Assembly: GCA_964202965.1 (NCBI GenBank)
Contig: CAXNKG010000038.1
Span: forward strand, 1 to 32,662
Reading direction: 5' to 3'
Length of the DNA: 32,662 nt
Origin: CAXNKG01 sp964202965
GTDB lineage: Bacteria > Acidobacteriota > Vicinamibacteria > Vicinamibacterales > UBA2999
In this document: positions 23,476 through 31,321 of the stretch, in pieces
How positions within the stretch are numbered: position 1 is the first letter of the stretch
Layout of the letters: each line of letters starts with the position of its first letter
Position numbers and translations under genes: made by a program
The notes under the pieces: generated by a model
The model's database searches: none
What the model saw: only the letters and a program-made list of their open reading frames with translations
What the model was told of the DNA's origin: nothing

Positions 23476-23520
23476 TCGCGCTGAAGTCTTAGGATTTTTC
23501 TGCCGAAAAGGGAGAATCAC

Positions 23521-24351
23521 ATGAGGATGATCCTCGCATTCTGCATTGCCGTTCTCGTAGCGATGGCGGGTGCACCGCTGGTGGCCCAGGCTCCGGCGGG
23601 TGGTGACGTGCCGCGCCGGAATGGTGTCCCCGACTTCACCGGCATCTGGGTGAACACGCCGAAGCGCGGTGTGGTACCGGGCGCACTGGACCCGGCCACC
23701 GGTAATTTCCGCACGACCTCCAACGCGCGGAACGGCAACAAGAATTCGGTGGACTTCGAGCGCGACGCCGGCGTGCGGCAGCGCATCTTCCCGCGCGAGC
23801 GGCGGCCCTGGTACAAGCCGCAGTACTGGGAGCAGGTGCAGTTCAACGACGTCCACGGCCATTCGCTGCTGGCGCCGGACCCCGACTTTCTCTGCATGCC
23901 CGACGGCGTCCCGCGGATCGGCGCGCCGCAGGAGATCATCCAGACCGATCGGCACATGGTCTTCATCTACCCGCTGCACATCCGCCGCGTCTATATCGAC
24001 GGCCGGGCGCAGCCAGCGGAAGAGCACTGGCTCGGTACGTGGCTGGGGCATTCCGTGGGCAAGTGGGACGGGGACACGCTGGTGATCTCGACGGTCGACT
24101 TCAACGGCCTCGAGTGGCTCGGGTGGCCCGGCTGGTTCACATCACCGGACAAGCGCGTGACCGAGCGCATCCGCCGCGTCGGCAACACGTTGACCTGGGA
24201 AGCCGAGGTCACAGACCCGCTCCTGATGCAGCCCTGGAAACCGGCGCCGCAGATGCGGACGCTGAACGCCGATCCGCAGGCAGAGTTTGAAGAGCCGCTG
24301 CCGTGCGTGGAGCGCGACCTGCAGCACATGGTGACCAGGGAGCGCGGCTAG
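23521..24351 (+). CDS. Secreted protein of unknown function, copy A
   Basis: This 276-residue protein has a signal peptide (about 1-23, ending in PLVAQA). It belongs to an unnamed family common in Acidobacteriota. Visible features are VPDFTGIWVN (37-46), VDFERDAGVRQR, RPWYKPQYWEQVQFND, DFLCMPDGVPRIG, RHMVFIYPLHIRRVYIDGR, GHSVGKWDGDTLVIS, VDFNGLEW and RVTERIRRVGNTL. The C-terminal third resembles a lipocalin-like or beta-rich fold, but I assign no function. Two cysteines (in DFLCMP and LPCVERD) could pair after export. The protein at 28492-29370 is a close paralogue, with about 85% identity over the core by eye. Ribosome site GGGAGA and promoter TTGACC-17-TACGGT are present. It is followed by a strong hairpin. 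Confidence 0.85.
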   Translation: MRMILAFCIAVLVAMAGAPLVAQAPAGGDVPRRNGVPDFTGIWVNTPKRGVVPGALDPATGNFRTTSNARNGNKNSVDFERDAGVRQRIFPRERRPWYKPQYWEQVQFNDVHGHSLLAPDPDFLCMPDGVPRIGAPQEIIQTDRHMVFIYPLHIRRVYIDGRAQPAEEHWLGTWLGHSVGKWDGDTLVISTVDFNGLEWLGWPGWFTSPDKRVTERIRRVGNTLTWEAEVTDPLLMQPWKPAPQMRTLNADPQAEFEEPLPCVERDLQHMVTRERG

Positions 24352-24375
24352 AACCCAGGACGGTCGAAGGCTCAG

Positions 24376-24427
24376 TGCCCAATGCTCAATGCCACAGGGA
24401 TGAGGCGTTGAGCATTGGGCATTTTGC
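24376..24427 (+). terminator. Long hairpin made of a CAATGCTCAATG-type repeat
   Basis: Arms of 18 nt (24376-24393, TGCCCAATGCTCAATGCC, and 24404-24421) pair at 17 of 18 positions around a 10-nt loop. T-rich sequence (ATTTTGCATTTTG) follows on the plus strand. This fits an intrinsic terminator for copy A. A further partial unit, TTGAGCATT, recurs at 24436-24444. The sequence resembles a dispersed intergenic repeat rather than a simple terminator. Confidence 0.65.
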
Positions 24428-24470
24428 ATTTTGTCTTGAGCATTCTTGGTAGCACGACAGGGAGGACGAG

Positions 24471-26750
24471 ATGAAAACGATGTTGGCGCTCAGTCTTGCG
24501 GCGGCCGTGGCGTTGAGCGCTCTCCCGGCGTCCGCGCAGACTGCTGCAGGCGCGGTGGACGTACGCACCCTCTCCACGCGGCCCGACACCGTGAGCGGAG
24601 GGGACGTCCTCGTGCAGGTCACTGTTCCGCGCGCCGTCGCCGCCGATCGCGTCACGGTCACGCTGAATGGGCGCGACGTTCGCGCCACGTTCCGCGTTGG
24701 TGCACAGCCGCAGACGCTCGTCGGCCTCGTGACCGGATTGGGCTCCGGCTCCAATGCCCTTGAAGCCGGTGCGCCGGGGCAGCGCGCCGCGCGGCTCGCA
24801 CTCGTGAACCATCCGTCCGCGGGCCCCGTGATCGCGGGTCCGCACCAGACGCCGTTTGTCTGCGAAACGGAGTCGTTCGGGCTTGGCCCCTCGCTCGACG
24901 CGAACTGCACGGCGAAGACGCGCGTCGACTACTACTACCGCGTCCGCACGCCGGCGACCGCCATGCTCGAGCGCCCAGCCGGAGCGCAGTTGGTCGCGGC
25001 CGGACAGGCCGCCGGAAACGCCGGTGCGAACAGCGCCGCCGCGCTCGCGGCCGTTGATCAGGCGGCCCCCGCGAGCGGCGGAGGCGGGAACAACGCGGCA
25101 CCGAACCCCTTTAAGCCGTTCGATCCGAACGCGCCGCGCCCGGCGGATCTCGCCACGACGACGACGACGGACGGGCGCACGGTGCCGTACATCGTCCGCC
25201 GCGAGATGGGCACCATCAACCGCGCGGTCTACGTGATTGCGTTCCTGCACGAGCCCGGCACTCCGCTGCCGGATCCGTGGACGGCCGGCACCTGGAACGG
25301 CCGGCTGGTGTACAGCTTCGGCGGCGGGTGCCGCGCCGGCTACCATCAGGGCCGATCAATTGGCGGTCTCAGCGCGAACCGCTTCTATCTCGAGGAGTCG
25401 CAGGTCGGTGATTACGCCGTGGCGCGCGGATACGCGATCGCCGGCGGCTCGCTCAATGTGTTTGGAACCAACTGCGCGGACCTGATCTCGGCCGAGACCA
25501 TGATGATGGTCAAGGAGCACTTCGTCGAACGCTTTGGCGTGCCGCGCTACACCATCGGCAGCGGCCGCTCCGGCGGGTCGATGCAGCAGCATCAGATTGG
25601 CAACAACTACCCGGGCCTGCTCGACGGCATTATTCCGACGGCGAGCTATGCCGACAATCTGACATTCCTCGAGCCGCTCTTCGACTGTGAAGTGCTGAAC
25701 CAGGCCTTCAACAGCTCATCGCTGGCCTGGACGCCTGAGCAGAAGGCGGCGGTCGCCGGACAGGCGACGTGGGCGTACTGCAACCGCAATGGCACCGGCT
25801 ATCCGAATCTTCGCGCCACCAACTGCGATCCGGACGCGCTGTCGAAGGACACGATCTACAACCCGCAGACCAACCGCACGGGCGCACGATGCACCTACCA
25901 GGACAACATGGTCAACGTGTACGGCCGCGACCCGCGTACCGGGTTCGCGCGGCGCCCGTTCGACAACGTCGGCATCCAGTACGGTCTGCGTGCGCTGAAC
26001 GAGGGCACAATCTCGCTCGAGCAGTTCCTCGACGTGAACCGGCGCGCCGGCGGTCATGACATCGATGGAAATCTGGCCCCGCAGCGGACCGTCGGCGATC
26101 CGGACGCGATTCGCATCGCGTACGAGACCGGACGGTTGAACGACACGAGCCGCGGCCTCAGCATGATTCCGATCATCGACGTGCGTCCGTACACCGACGG
26201 CGACGATGACGTGCATGACATCGTGGCGAACCACATTACCCGCGCGCGCCTGACGGCAGTGAACGGCCACGCGAACAACCAGGTGTTCCGGACGTACGCG
26301 CCGGGAACCCCGATCCAGCCGGCGCAGCGATACGTGCTCGACGCGATGGACGAGTGGCTGAACAACATCAGCCGCGATACCGGGTCCGCGCGCAGCCCGC
26401 TGGAGAAGGTCGTGCGGAACAGGCCAAGCAACCTGGTCGACACCTGCTATCTGTCGACCCTGGAGCCGGTCACCGACCCGGCGCGCTGCCGTGCACTGTT
26501 CCCGGTCCATGCCAATCCGCGGCTGGTGGCGGGTGAGCCCATGACCCACGATCGTCTGAAGTGCGAGCTGAAGCCGATCGATCGAACAGGTTACAAAGTA
26601 GCGCTGAGCGACGCCCACTTCGCGACGCTGCGGGAAATATTCCCCAACGGTGTGTGCGACTACGGCCGTCCAGGGGTAGGCCAGCGCGCGCCGCAGACGT
26701 GGTTAATCTATCCGTGGCCCGGCAACGCGCAGCAACTCGCCGGCCGCTGA
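24471..26750 (+). CDS. DUF6351 family secreted alpha/beta-hydrolase-like protein
   Basis: This protein has 759 residues with a signal peptide (about 1-23, ending ASAQ). An N-terminal beta domain (about 28-112) is followed by the DUF6351 catalytic region. A nucleophile elbow GSGRSGGS (363-370, probable nucleophile S367) and GWSFGGG-like/LVYSFGGGCRAGYHQG (279-294) are visible, as are several cysteines likely to form disulfides after export. Tannase and feruloyl-esterase-like proteins are the nearest analogues I can name; no substrate can be assigned. Residues about 166-225 form an Ala/Gly/Asn-rich insert (GNAGANSAAALAAVD, ASGGGGNNAAPNP) that looks like a flexible linker. A GGAGG site lies 5 nt before the ATG. 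It sits between the secreted unknown protein and the cytochrome. Confidence 0.8.
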   Translation: MKTMLALSLAAAVALSALPASAQTAAGAVDVRTLSTRPDTVSGGDVLVQVTVPRAVAADRVTVTLNGRDVRATFRVGAQPQTLVGLVTGLGSGSNALEAGAPGQRAARLALVNHPSAGPVIAGPHQTPFVCETESFGLGPSLDANCTAKTRVDYYYRVRTPATAMLERPAGAQLVAAGQAAGNAGANSAAALAAVDQAAPASGGGGNNAAPNPFKPFDPNAPRPADLATTTTTDGRTVPYIVRREMGTINRAVYVIAFLHEPGTPLPDPWTAGTWNGRLVYSFGGGCRAGYHQGRSIGGLSANRFYLEESQVGDYAVARGYAIAGGSLNVFGTNCADLISAETMMMVKEHFVERFGVPRYTIGSGRSGGSMQQHQIGNNYPGLLDGIIPTASYADNLTFLEPLFDCEVLNQAFNSSSLAWTPEQKAAVAGQATWAYCNRNGTGYPNLRATNCDPDALSKDTIYNPQTNRTGARCTYQDNMVNVYGRDPRTGFARRPFDNVGIQYGLRALNEGTISLEQFLDVNRRAGGHDIDGNLAPQRTVGDPDAIRIAYETGRLNDTSRGLSMIPIIDVRPYTDGDDDVHDIVANHITRARLTAVNGHANNQVFRTYAPGTPIQPAQRYVLDAMDEWLNNISRDTGSARSPLEKVVRNRPSNLVDTCYLSTLEPVTDPARCRALFPVHANPRLVAGEPMTHDRLKCELKPIDRTGYKVALSDAHFATLREIFPNGVCDYGRPGVGQRAPQTWLIYPWPGNAQQLAGR

Positions 26751-26764
26751 CGCGTTGCGCGGTG

Positions 26765-26770
26765 TATACT
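26765..26770 (+). promoter_or_regulatory. -10-like TATACT before the cytochrome gene
   Basis: TATACT matches five of six consensus positions, 36 nt before the ATG at 26807, with a T-run and a GAGGGGAG ribosome site between. No good -35 is seen 16-18 nt upstream. Confidence 0.4.
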
Positions 26771-26806
26771 TCCTCCGTTTTTTATCGCATCACGAGGGGA
26801 GTGAGC

Positions 26807-27976
26807 ATGCAGGTGGGAGTGCGGCGCGTGATTCTTGGGGCGGCGGTGGCATTTGTGGCGTGCGTGACCGGTGTGGTCGTGCAGGGTCAGGCCGCGCCCG
26901 CGCAGGCGACAGGCGGTCAGGCGCCGCAGATGGCCGAGCAGGTATTCAAGGACATTCAGGTACTCAAGGGCCTGACGGTCGATGAATTCATGGACACGAT
27001 GGGCATGTTTGCCGCGGCGACGACGAAGGACTGCACCGGCTGCCACGCGCCGGGAGTACTCACCGCGAGCCGAGACGCGTTTGCGATCTCGACGCCGATG
27101 ATCCAGCGCGCTCGCCAGATGACGGTGATGATGAACACCATCAACCGGAACTTCTTCGGCAACCAGAAGCGCGTCACCTGCTACACCTGCCACAGCGCCG
27201 ACAACTTCCCGCAGCGTGTGCCGAACCTCTCGATCCAGTACGGTGAGCCGCCGGCCGAGAACCCGAATCGCCTGGAATTCTTTGTCCAGAAGGAGCGCGC
27301 GGGGGAAGTCGACGGCGTGTTTGCCAGGTACCTCAAGGCCGTGGGCGGCGCCGAGGCCTGGGGCGCCGTGAAGAGCTTCACGATGGCGGGCACCTACGCG
27401 GGCTGGGATACGTCGCACGTCGAAGTGCCGGTGGATTTCTACGCGCAGGCGCCCAATCGCTTCACGACGATCGTGCACCGCAAGGAAGGGAACAACATCT
27501 TCGTGTTCAACGGGACCAACGCGTGGTTCGCGGGGGTCGACGCCGCGGTGCCAAACTTTACAATGAACTACACGGGGGGCAATCTCACGGGCGCCCGTAT
27601 CGACGCACTGGTGCAGGCGGCGCCCCAGATGATCCAGAAGGCCTACCAGACGTGGGACGTCAGCGAGGACGCGATTGGTGACGATGTCGTCACCGTCCTG
27701 CGCGGGACGAACAAGGGCGAAACCCCGGTGCATCTCTATTTCAACGAGGAAGGGCTCCTGCTCCGGCTGGTACGGTGGAATGACACGGCCGTCGGCCCCG
27801 TCCCGACGCAGTTCGACTTCTCGGATTACCGGCAGGTAGGGGGGGTCCGGAAGCCGCACAACTGGGTGCGCGCCTGGACCAATAACCGGGTCGTCTACCG
27901 GCTCAAGGACGTGCGGCTGAACGTCCCCGTCGAGGCGTCGCGCTTCGAGCGGCCGGCGCCCGTATCCCTGCAATAG
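26807..27976 (+). CDS. Two-haem c-type cytochrome (reaction-centre cytochrome family) with LolA-like C-terminal domain
   Basis: This protein has 389 residues. The N-terminus (about 8-30) is a signal peptide; C19 follows FVA, so a lipid anchor is possible but not clear. Residues 40-150 match the photosynthetic-reaction-centre cytochrome c family, found widely in non-phototrophic Acidobacteriota, with two haem sites CTGCH (76-80) and CYTCH (125-129). Met-rich helices before each (MDTMGMFA, MTVMMNTI) could give the sixth ligands. Residues about 170-385 form a beta-rich domain (SFTMAGTYAGW, FSDYRQVGGVRKPHNW) like LolA/lipoprotein-sorting folds, possibly binding a hydrophobic molecule. It would move electrons in the periplasm, perhaps from a substrate held by the second domain. 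The ATG has a strong GAGGGGAG site. The role is inferred. Confidence 0.85.
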   Translation: MQVGVRRVILGAAVAFVACVTGVVVQGQAAPAQATGGQAPQMAEQVFKDIQVLKGLTVDEFMDTMGMFAAATTKDCTGCHAPGVLTASRDAFAISTPMIQRARQMTVMMNTINRNFFGNQKRVTCYTCHSADNFPQRVPNLSIQYGEPPAENPNRLEFFVQKERAGEVDGVFARYLKAVGGAEAWGAVKSFTMAGTYAGWDTSHVEVPVDFYAQAPNRFTTIVHRKEGNNIFVFNGTNAWFAGVDAAVPNFTMNYTGGNLTGARIDALVQAAPQMIQKAYQTWDVSEDAIGDDVVTVLRGTNKGETPVHLYFNEEGLLLRLVRWNDTAVGPVPTQFDFSDYRQVGGVRKPHNWVRAWTNNRVVYRLKDVRLNVPVEASRFERPAPVSLQ

Positions 27977-28006
27977 CCCTTGTAGCCGGGTCGACTCGGG
28001 GGTACC

Positions 28007-28034
28007 TTGGACAGTAGTTTCTTGCGCGTAATCG
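28007..28034 (+). promoter_or_regulatory. Weak promoter candidate before the DUF6152 gene
   Basis: TTGGAC (28007-28012) and TAATCG (28029-28034) are 16 nt apart and about 29 nt before the ATG. Each matches the consensus only partly. The gene may equally be read from the cytochrome promoter. Confidence 0.25.
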
Positions 28035-28062
28035 GTCGGCCGTTTTCCAGGAGGCATTGGTG

Positions 28063-28470
28063 ATGAAGTACTTGTTTGGTGGAGCACTTGTCCTGAGCGG
28101 TCTGCTGCTGTGGACCGGTTCGGTTTCAGCGCATCACGCGCTGCAGGCGCAGTTTGACACCGAGAAACAGATGACGCTGAAGGGCAACCTGGCCCGCACG
28201 GAGTGGATTAACCCCCACGCCTATTTCTGGTTCAACGTGAAGGACGAGAAGGGCGAAGTCAAGCAGTGGGGCGCCGAGACGGTCGGTCCTGCCGCGCTGC
28301 GCCAGGCCGGCTTTCTACGCGGACCCGCATCGCTGCGGATCGGCGAGCTGTACACGTTTGAGGGCTTTGCGGCCCGTGACGGCGGTGAGCGCATCTTCAC
28401 GACCGCCATCCACTTCCCCGACGGCCGCAAGATCCAGCTGTGGTTCGGGGACGCGGCCGGCAACAAGTAG
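28063..28470 (+). CDS. DUF6152 family small periplasmic protein
   Basis: This 135-residue protein has a signal peptide cleaved after about residue 25 (TGSVSA), leaving a mature chain that begins with His-His (HHALQAQFDTEK). The rest is a compact beta-rich domain: MTLKGNLARTEWINPHAYFWFNV, VKQWGAETVGP, LRQAGF and YTFEGFAARDGGERI (in outline). These are the hallmarks of DUF6152. A mature N-terminal histidine with a second histidine suggests metal, perhaps copper, binding, which would be inference. The ATG at 28063 was preferred to GTG 28060 or TTG 28057, because the AGGAGG (28049-28054) is then 8 nt upstream. It precedes copy B of the unknown secreted protein by 21 nt, a pairing I recall as common for this family. 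Confidence 0.82.
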   Translation: MKYLFGGALVLSGLLLWTGSVSAHHALQAQFDTEKQMTLKGNLARTEWINPHAYFWFNVKDEKGEVKQWGAETVGPAALRQAGFLRGPASLRIGELYTFEGFAARDGGERIFTTAIHFPDGRKIQLWFGDAAGNK

Positions 28471-28491
28471 CACAGCGTCAGGAGCGTCATC

Positions 28492-29370
28492 GTGAATCGT
28501 TTTCTCATTGGCGGTATCGGTGTGTTCCTTGTGGCGGCGTGCGTGGGGTCCACGGACGTCGCCGCGCAGTTTGGCGGTGGCGGTGGGATGACGCCTGCTG
28601 CCATCAAGGAAGCGGAGTCGAAGCCGACGCCGAAGCGGGCGAACGGGGTGACTGACTTGTCGGGGCTGTGGGTCGGTACGGTCCCGCGTGGGAAGAACGT
28701 GCCTGCGGCGTTCGACCGTGCGACCGGCAGCTTTGACAATGTCCTTCGGAGCCGTACCGGCGCCGCCGTCGACTTCGAGCGCGACGCCGGTGTCCGGCAG
28801 CGGGTGTTCCCGCGTGAAAGCCGACCTTGGTACAAGCCGGAGCACTGGGAGCGGGTGCAGTTCAACGACGTGAACGGCCATTCGCTTCTCGCGCCTGACC
28901 CGGACTTCCTGTGCATGCCCGCTGGCGTGCCTCGGATCGGGCTGCCGCAGGAGATCATCCAGACCGATCGGCACATGGTCTTCATCTACCCGCTGCACAT
29001 CCGTCGGATCTACATAGATGGCCGTGCGCATCCGCCTGAGGAACACTGGCTCGGCACCTGGTTCGGACATTCGGTCGGCACGTTTGAGGGCGACACGCTC
29101 GTGATCTCGTCGGTCGACTTCAACGGCCTCGAATGGCTCGGGTGGCCGGGATGGTTTTCGTCGCCGGACAAGCGCGTGACCGAGCGGATTCGCCGCGTCG
29201 GCAACACGCTGACCTGGGAAGCTGAAGTCACCGACTCCGTGCTCATGCAGCCGTGGAAGACAGGACCGCAGCGGCGGCTGTTGAACACCGACCCGGGCGG
29301 GGAACTCGAAGAACCGCTGCCGTGCGTCGAGCGCGACCTGCAGCACATGGTCACCAAGGAACGCGGTTAG
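28492..29370 (+). CDS. Secreted protein of unknown function, copy B (possible lipoprotein)
   Basis: This 292-residue protein is a close paralogue of the one at 23521-24351; from VDFERDAGVRQR to the C-terminal ERG nearly every position agrees. The N-terminus differs. Here VAAC (14-17) forms a lipobox after a hydrophobic stretch, so it may be lipid-anchored, although a conventional cleavage near DVAAQ (about 25) is also possible. A Gly-rich stretch and MTPAAIKEAESKPTPKR precede the shared core. The start is a GTG with AGGAG 7 nt upstream. A 60-nt segment is identical to copy A at the DNA level. It forms a tight operon with the DUF6152 gene (21 nt before) and a LolA-like gene (17 nt after). Function is unknown. 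Confidence 0.85.
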   Translation: MNRFLIGGIGVFLVAACVGSTDVAAQFGGGGGMTPAAIKEAESKPTPKRANGVTDLSGLWVGTVPRGKNVPAAFDRATGSFDNVLRSRTGAAVDFERDAGVRQRVFPRESRPWYKPEHWERVQFNDVNGHSLLAPDPDFLCMPAGVPRIGLPQEIIQTDRHMVFIYPLHIRRIYIDGRAHPPEEHWLGTWFGHSVGTFEGDTLVISSVDFNGLEWLGWPGWFSSPDKRVTERIRRVGNTLTWEAEVTDSVLMQPWKTGPQRRLLNTDPGGELEEPLPCVERDLQHMVTKERG

Positions 29371-29387
29371 GTACTCAGGAGGGTCGG

Positions 29388-30263
29388 ATGCGAAGGTACG
29401 CAGCAGCCATCGGCCTGGCGATTCTGATCGGATCGCCGGCTCTCATCGCGCAACAGCAGCAGGTCACAGACCTGAAGGGCGTCCTGTACCGGATGGGCGG
29501 CGGAGGCGGCGGGTTCAAGAACCCTGTCGGCCTTGGTCTGCACCGCGGCGTGCAGGACGAAGACTCGGTGCTGACGGTTGAGTACTGGGGCACCGGCACG
29601 ATGCGCGCGATCGGTCCCAAGATTGGCCCCGTGGTGCAGCTCAAGAGCATGTACGTGCAGTTCGCGTACGACTTTCCGGGCATGCGCGTGGACATGACGC
29701 GCGCCGACGGCACCCGCGAGATTCAGGTCGTCAGCGGGACCTACGCGTGGAACGAGATCGACAAGATCGGCGGCGGCCTCGAGCCCGGATGGGGCAGTGC
29801 GGTTCCCGCGATGGACGCCGTCCCCGAGCGCCTCCTCCGCATGTGGACGAGCCCGATGGGCGTCTATAAGGCGGCATTCGCGGCACAGGCCAACGCCAAG
29901 ACCGCGGTCGAGAACGGCGCGGTCACGCTGACCTTCCCGCTCTCGAACGGCAAGCCTGGCAACACCTCGAACCTGGTGGTCGGCGCCCTGGAAGGCATAC
30001 CCGTCAAGGTGACGCTCAATGCGCGCTATCAGCCGGCGCGAGTCGAGGTGCGCTACAACAACCGGCTGTATGTGAGTACCTACACCGAATACGGCGATTT
30101 GAACGACGCTGACTACCAATCCGACATCTTCACGCCGAGGCGAGTCGTGCGGACCGTCGATGGGGAGACGGTGCTGGACCTGACGATTCAGCGGACCAAC
30201 ACATACAACCCCTACGTGCTCATGCCGGTGCCGGAGAGCGTGCGGAAGGCGGCTGGACGGTAA
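29388..30263 (+). CDS. Exported LolA-like protein of unknown function, paralogue 1
   Basis: This 291-residue protein has a signal peptide (about 1-21, PALIAQ). The mature chain carries a Gly-rich loop (GGGGGGF) and then a beta-rich domain. Recognisable stretches are VLTVEYWGTGTMRAIG, YDFPGMRVDMTRADG, IQVVSGTYAWNE, GGGLEPGWGSAVPAMD, YQPARVEVRYN, YGDLNDADYQSDIF and VLDLTIQRTNTYNPYV. Alternating beta strands with 'AWNE' and a closing 'Y-x-D-L-N' motif resemble LolA/lipoprotein-sorting-type half-barrels, which bind acyl chains or other apolar ligands; this is a structural guess. The next gene encodes a paralogue. An AGGAGGG site lies 5 nt upstream of the ATG. A terminator-like hairpin follows. 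Confidence 0.8.
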   Translation: MRRYAAAIGLAILIGSPALIAQQQQVTDLKGVLYRMGGGGGGFKNPVGLGLHRGVQDEDSVLTVEYWGTGTMRAIGPKIGPVVQLKSMYVQFAYDFPGMRVDMTRADGTREIQVVSGTYAWNEIDKIGGGLEPGWGSAVPAMDAVPERLLRMWTSPMGVYKAAFAAQANAKTAVENGAVTLTFPLSNGKPGNTSNLVVGALEGIPVKVTLNARYQPARVEVRYNNRLYVSTYTEYGDLNDADYQSDIFTPRRVVRTVDGETVLDLTIQRTNTYNPYVLMPVPESVRKAAGR

Positions 30264-30306
30264 CGATTCACGTCACGCCGCTGCGCGCGGCGGTCGGATG
30301 GCTTGG

Positions 30307-30342
30307 AGGCGCCCCGGCACACTGCTGCGGGGCGCCTTTTTT
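30307..30342 (+). terminator. Intrinsic terminator between the two LolA-like paralogues
   Basis: Arms AGGCGCCCC (30307-30315) and GGGGCGCCT (30329-30337) pair perfectly around a 13-nt loop and are followed by six T's (30337-30342). It ends only 12 nt before the ATG of the next gene, whose GGAGG ribosome site is at 30346-30350. Confidence 0.85.
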
Positions 30343-30354
30343 GTCGGAGGCGAG

Positions 30355-31206
30355 ATGCAACGGACGATGACCGGAGTGGGAATCATGCTGCTGGCGGGAC
30401 TGGCCCTCGCCGCGCCGGTGCAGGCGCAGGAGACCGACCGCCAGAAGGTCCTGTACAGCATGGCGAACAGCCTGGGCATGCTCCGCACGGTCAACGAGGT
30501 CGACACGTTCATGACGGTGGAGATCTGGGGCCACGGCACTTTGCGCGACGTCACGGCGACCGGCGTTGGGCCTGCCGTGCCGCTCAAGAGCTATTACGCC
30601 CAGATCGCCTACGACCATCCCGGGATGCGCGTCGAGACCGTCCGCGGCGACGGCCGCCGCGATATTCAGGTCGTCAGCGGGACGTTCGCGTGGAACGAAA
30701 CCGACAAGCTGGGGGGTGGGCTCGCGCCCGGTTGGGGCAGTGCGACGCCGGCGATGGATACCGTCGCCGATCGGCTGCTCCGTCTCTGGATGACGCCGGC
30801 CGGTGCGGTGAAGGCCGCTCGCGCCGCTGGTGAGCAGGCGAAGGTCACTGTGGAAAACGGCCGCACGGTGGTGACGTTCCCGCTCGTGAACGGCAAGCCG
30901 GAGAACACGACGACGGTGACGGTCGGCGAACTGAATGGCACGCCCATGCAAGTCAGCCTCGACGCCATGTATCGGCCGGCGCAGGTCGAAGTGACCTTCC
31001 GCGGCCGGAAGTACGCGAACACATTTTCCGGCTATGCCGACCTGAACGAATCAGACTACAAGGCCGATATCTTCATGCCGGCAAAGGTCGTGCGGACCGT
31101 CGATGGCCAGGCCGTTCTCGAGCTCACGATCGACAAGACGAACACCTATAACCCCTACGTCATCATGCCCGTGCCACCGGCGGTGCAAAAGGCAGGGGCA
31201 CGCTGA
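30355..31206 (+). CDS. Exported LolA-like protein of unknown function, paralogue 2
   Basis: This 283-residue protein has a signal peptide (about 1-24, PVQAQ). It is clearly paralogous to the preceding protein: VSGTFAWNETDKLGGGLAPGWGSATPAMD, YRPAQVEVTF, YADLNESDYKADIF and TNTYNPYVIMPVP match the same positions (given in pieces). It lacks the Gly-rich loop of paralogue 1. The ATG at 30355 has GGAGG 4 nt upstream. The gene starts 12 nt after an intrinsic terminator, with no room for a separate promoter between, so expression probably depends on read-through or on a promoter overlapping the hairpin. It is followed by the promoter of the second TonB receptor. Function is unknown. Confidence 0.8.
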   Translation: MQRTMTGVGIMLLAGLALAAPVQAQETDRQKVLYSMANSLGMLRTVNEVDTFMTVEIWGHGTLRDVTATGVGPAVPLKSYYAQIAYDHPGMRVETVRGDGRRDIQVVSGTFAWNETDKLGGGLAPGWGSATPAMDTVADRLLRLWMTPAGAVKAARAAGEQAKVTVENGRTVVTFPLVNGKPENTTTVTVGELNGTPMQVSLDAMYRPAQVEVTFRGRKYANTFSGYADLNESDYKADIFMPAKVVRTVDGQAVLELTIDKTNTYNPYVIMPVPPAVQKAGAR

Positions 31207-31211
31207 CTGTA

Positions 31212-31241
31212 TTGACGGCCAGGGGCAAGGGTCCCTAGAAT
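31212..31241 (+). promoter_or_regulatory. Sigma70-like promoter of the second TonB receptor
   Basis: TTGACG (31212-31217) and TAGAAT (31236-31241) are separated by 18 nt. The start near 31248 gives a leader of about 74 nt, nearly the same as at the first receptor, ending in GGAGGAAGT before the ATG. Confidence 0.55.
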
Positions 31242-31321
31242 ACGTCACCCTTGTTCGCGCTACTGATCGGCGTCGTCATTCGTTGTTCGACGGATCACCC
31301 ACGGGTTCAGATGGAGGAAGT

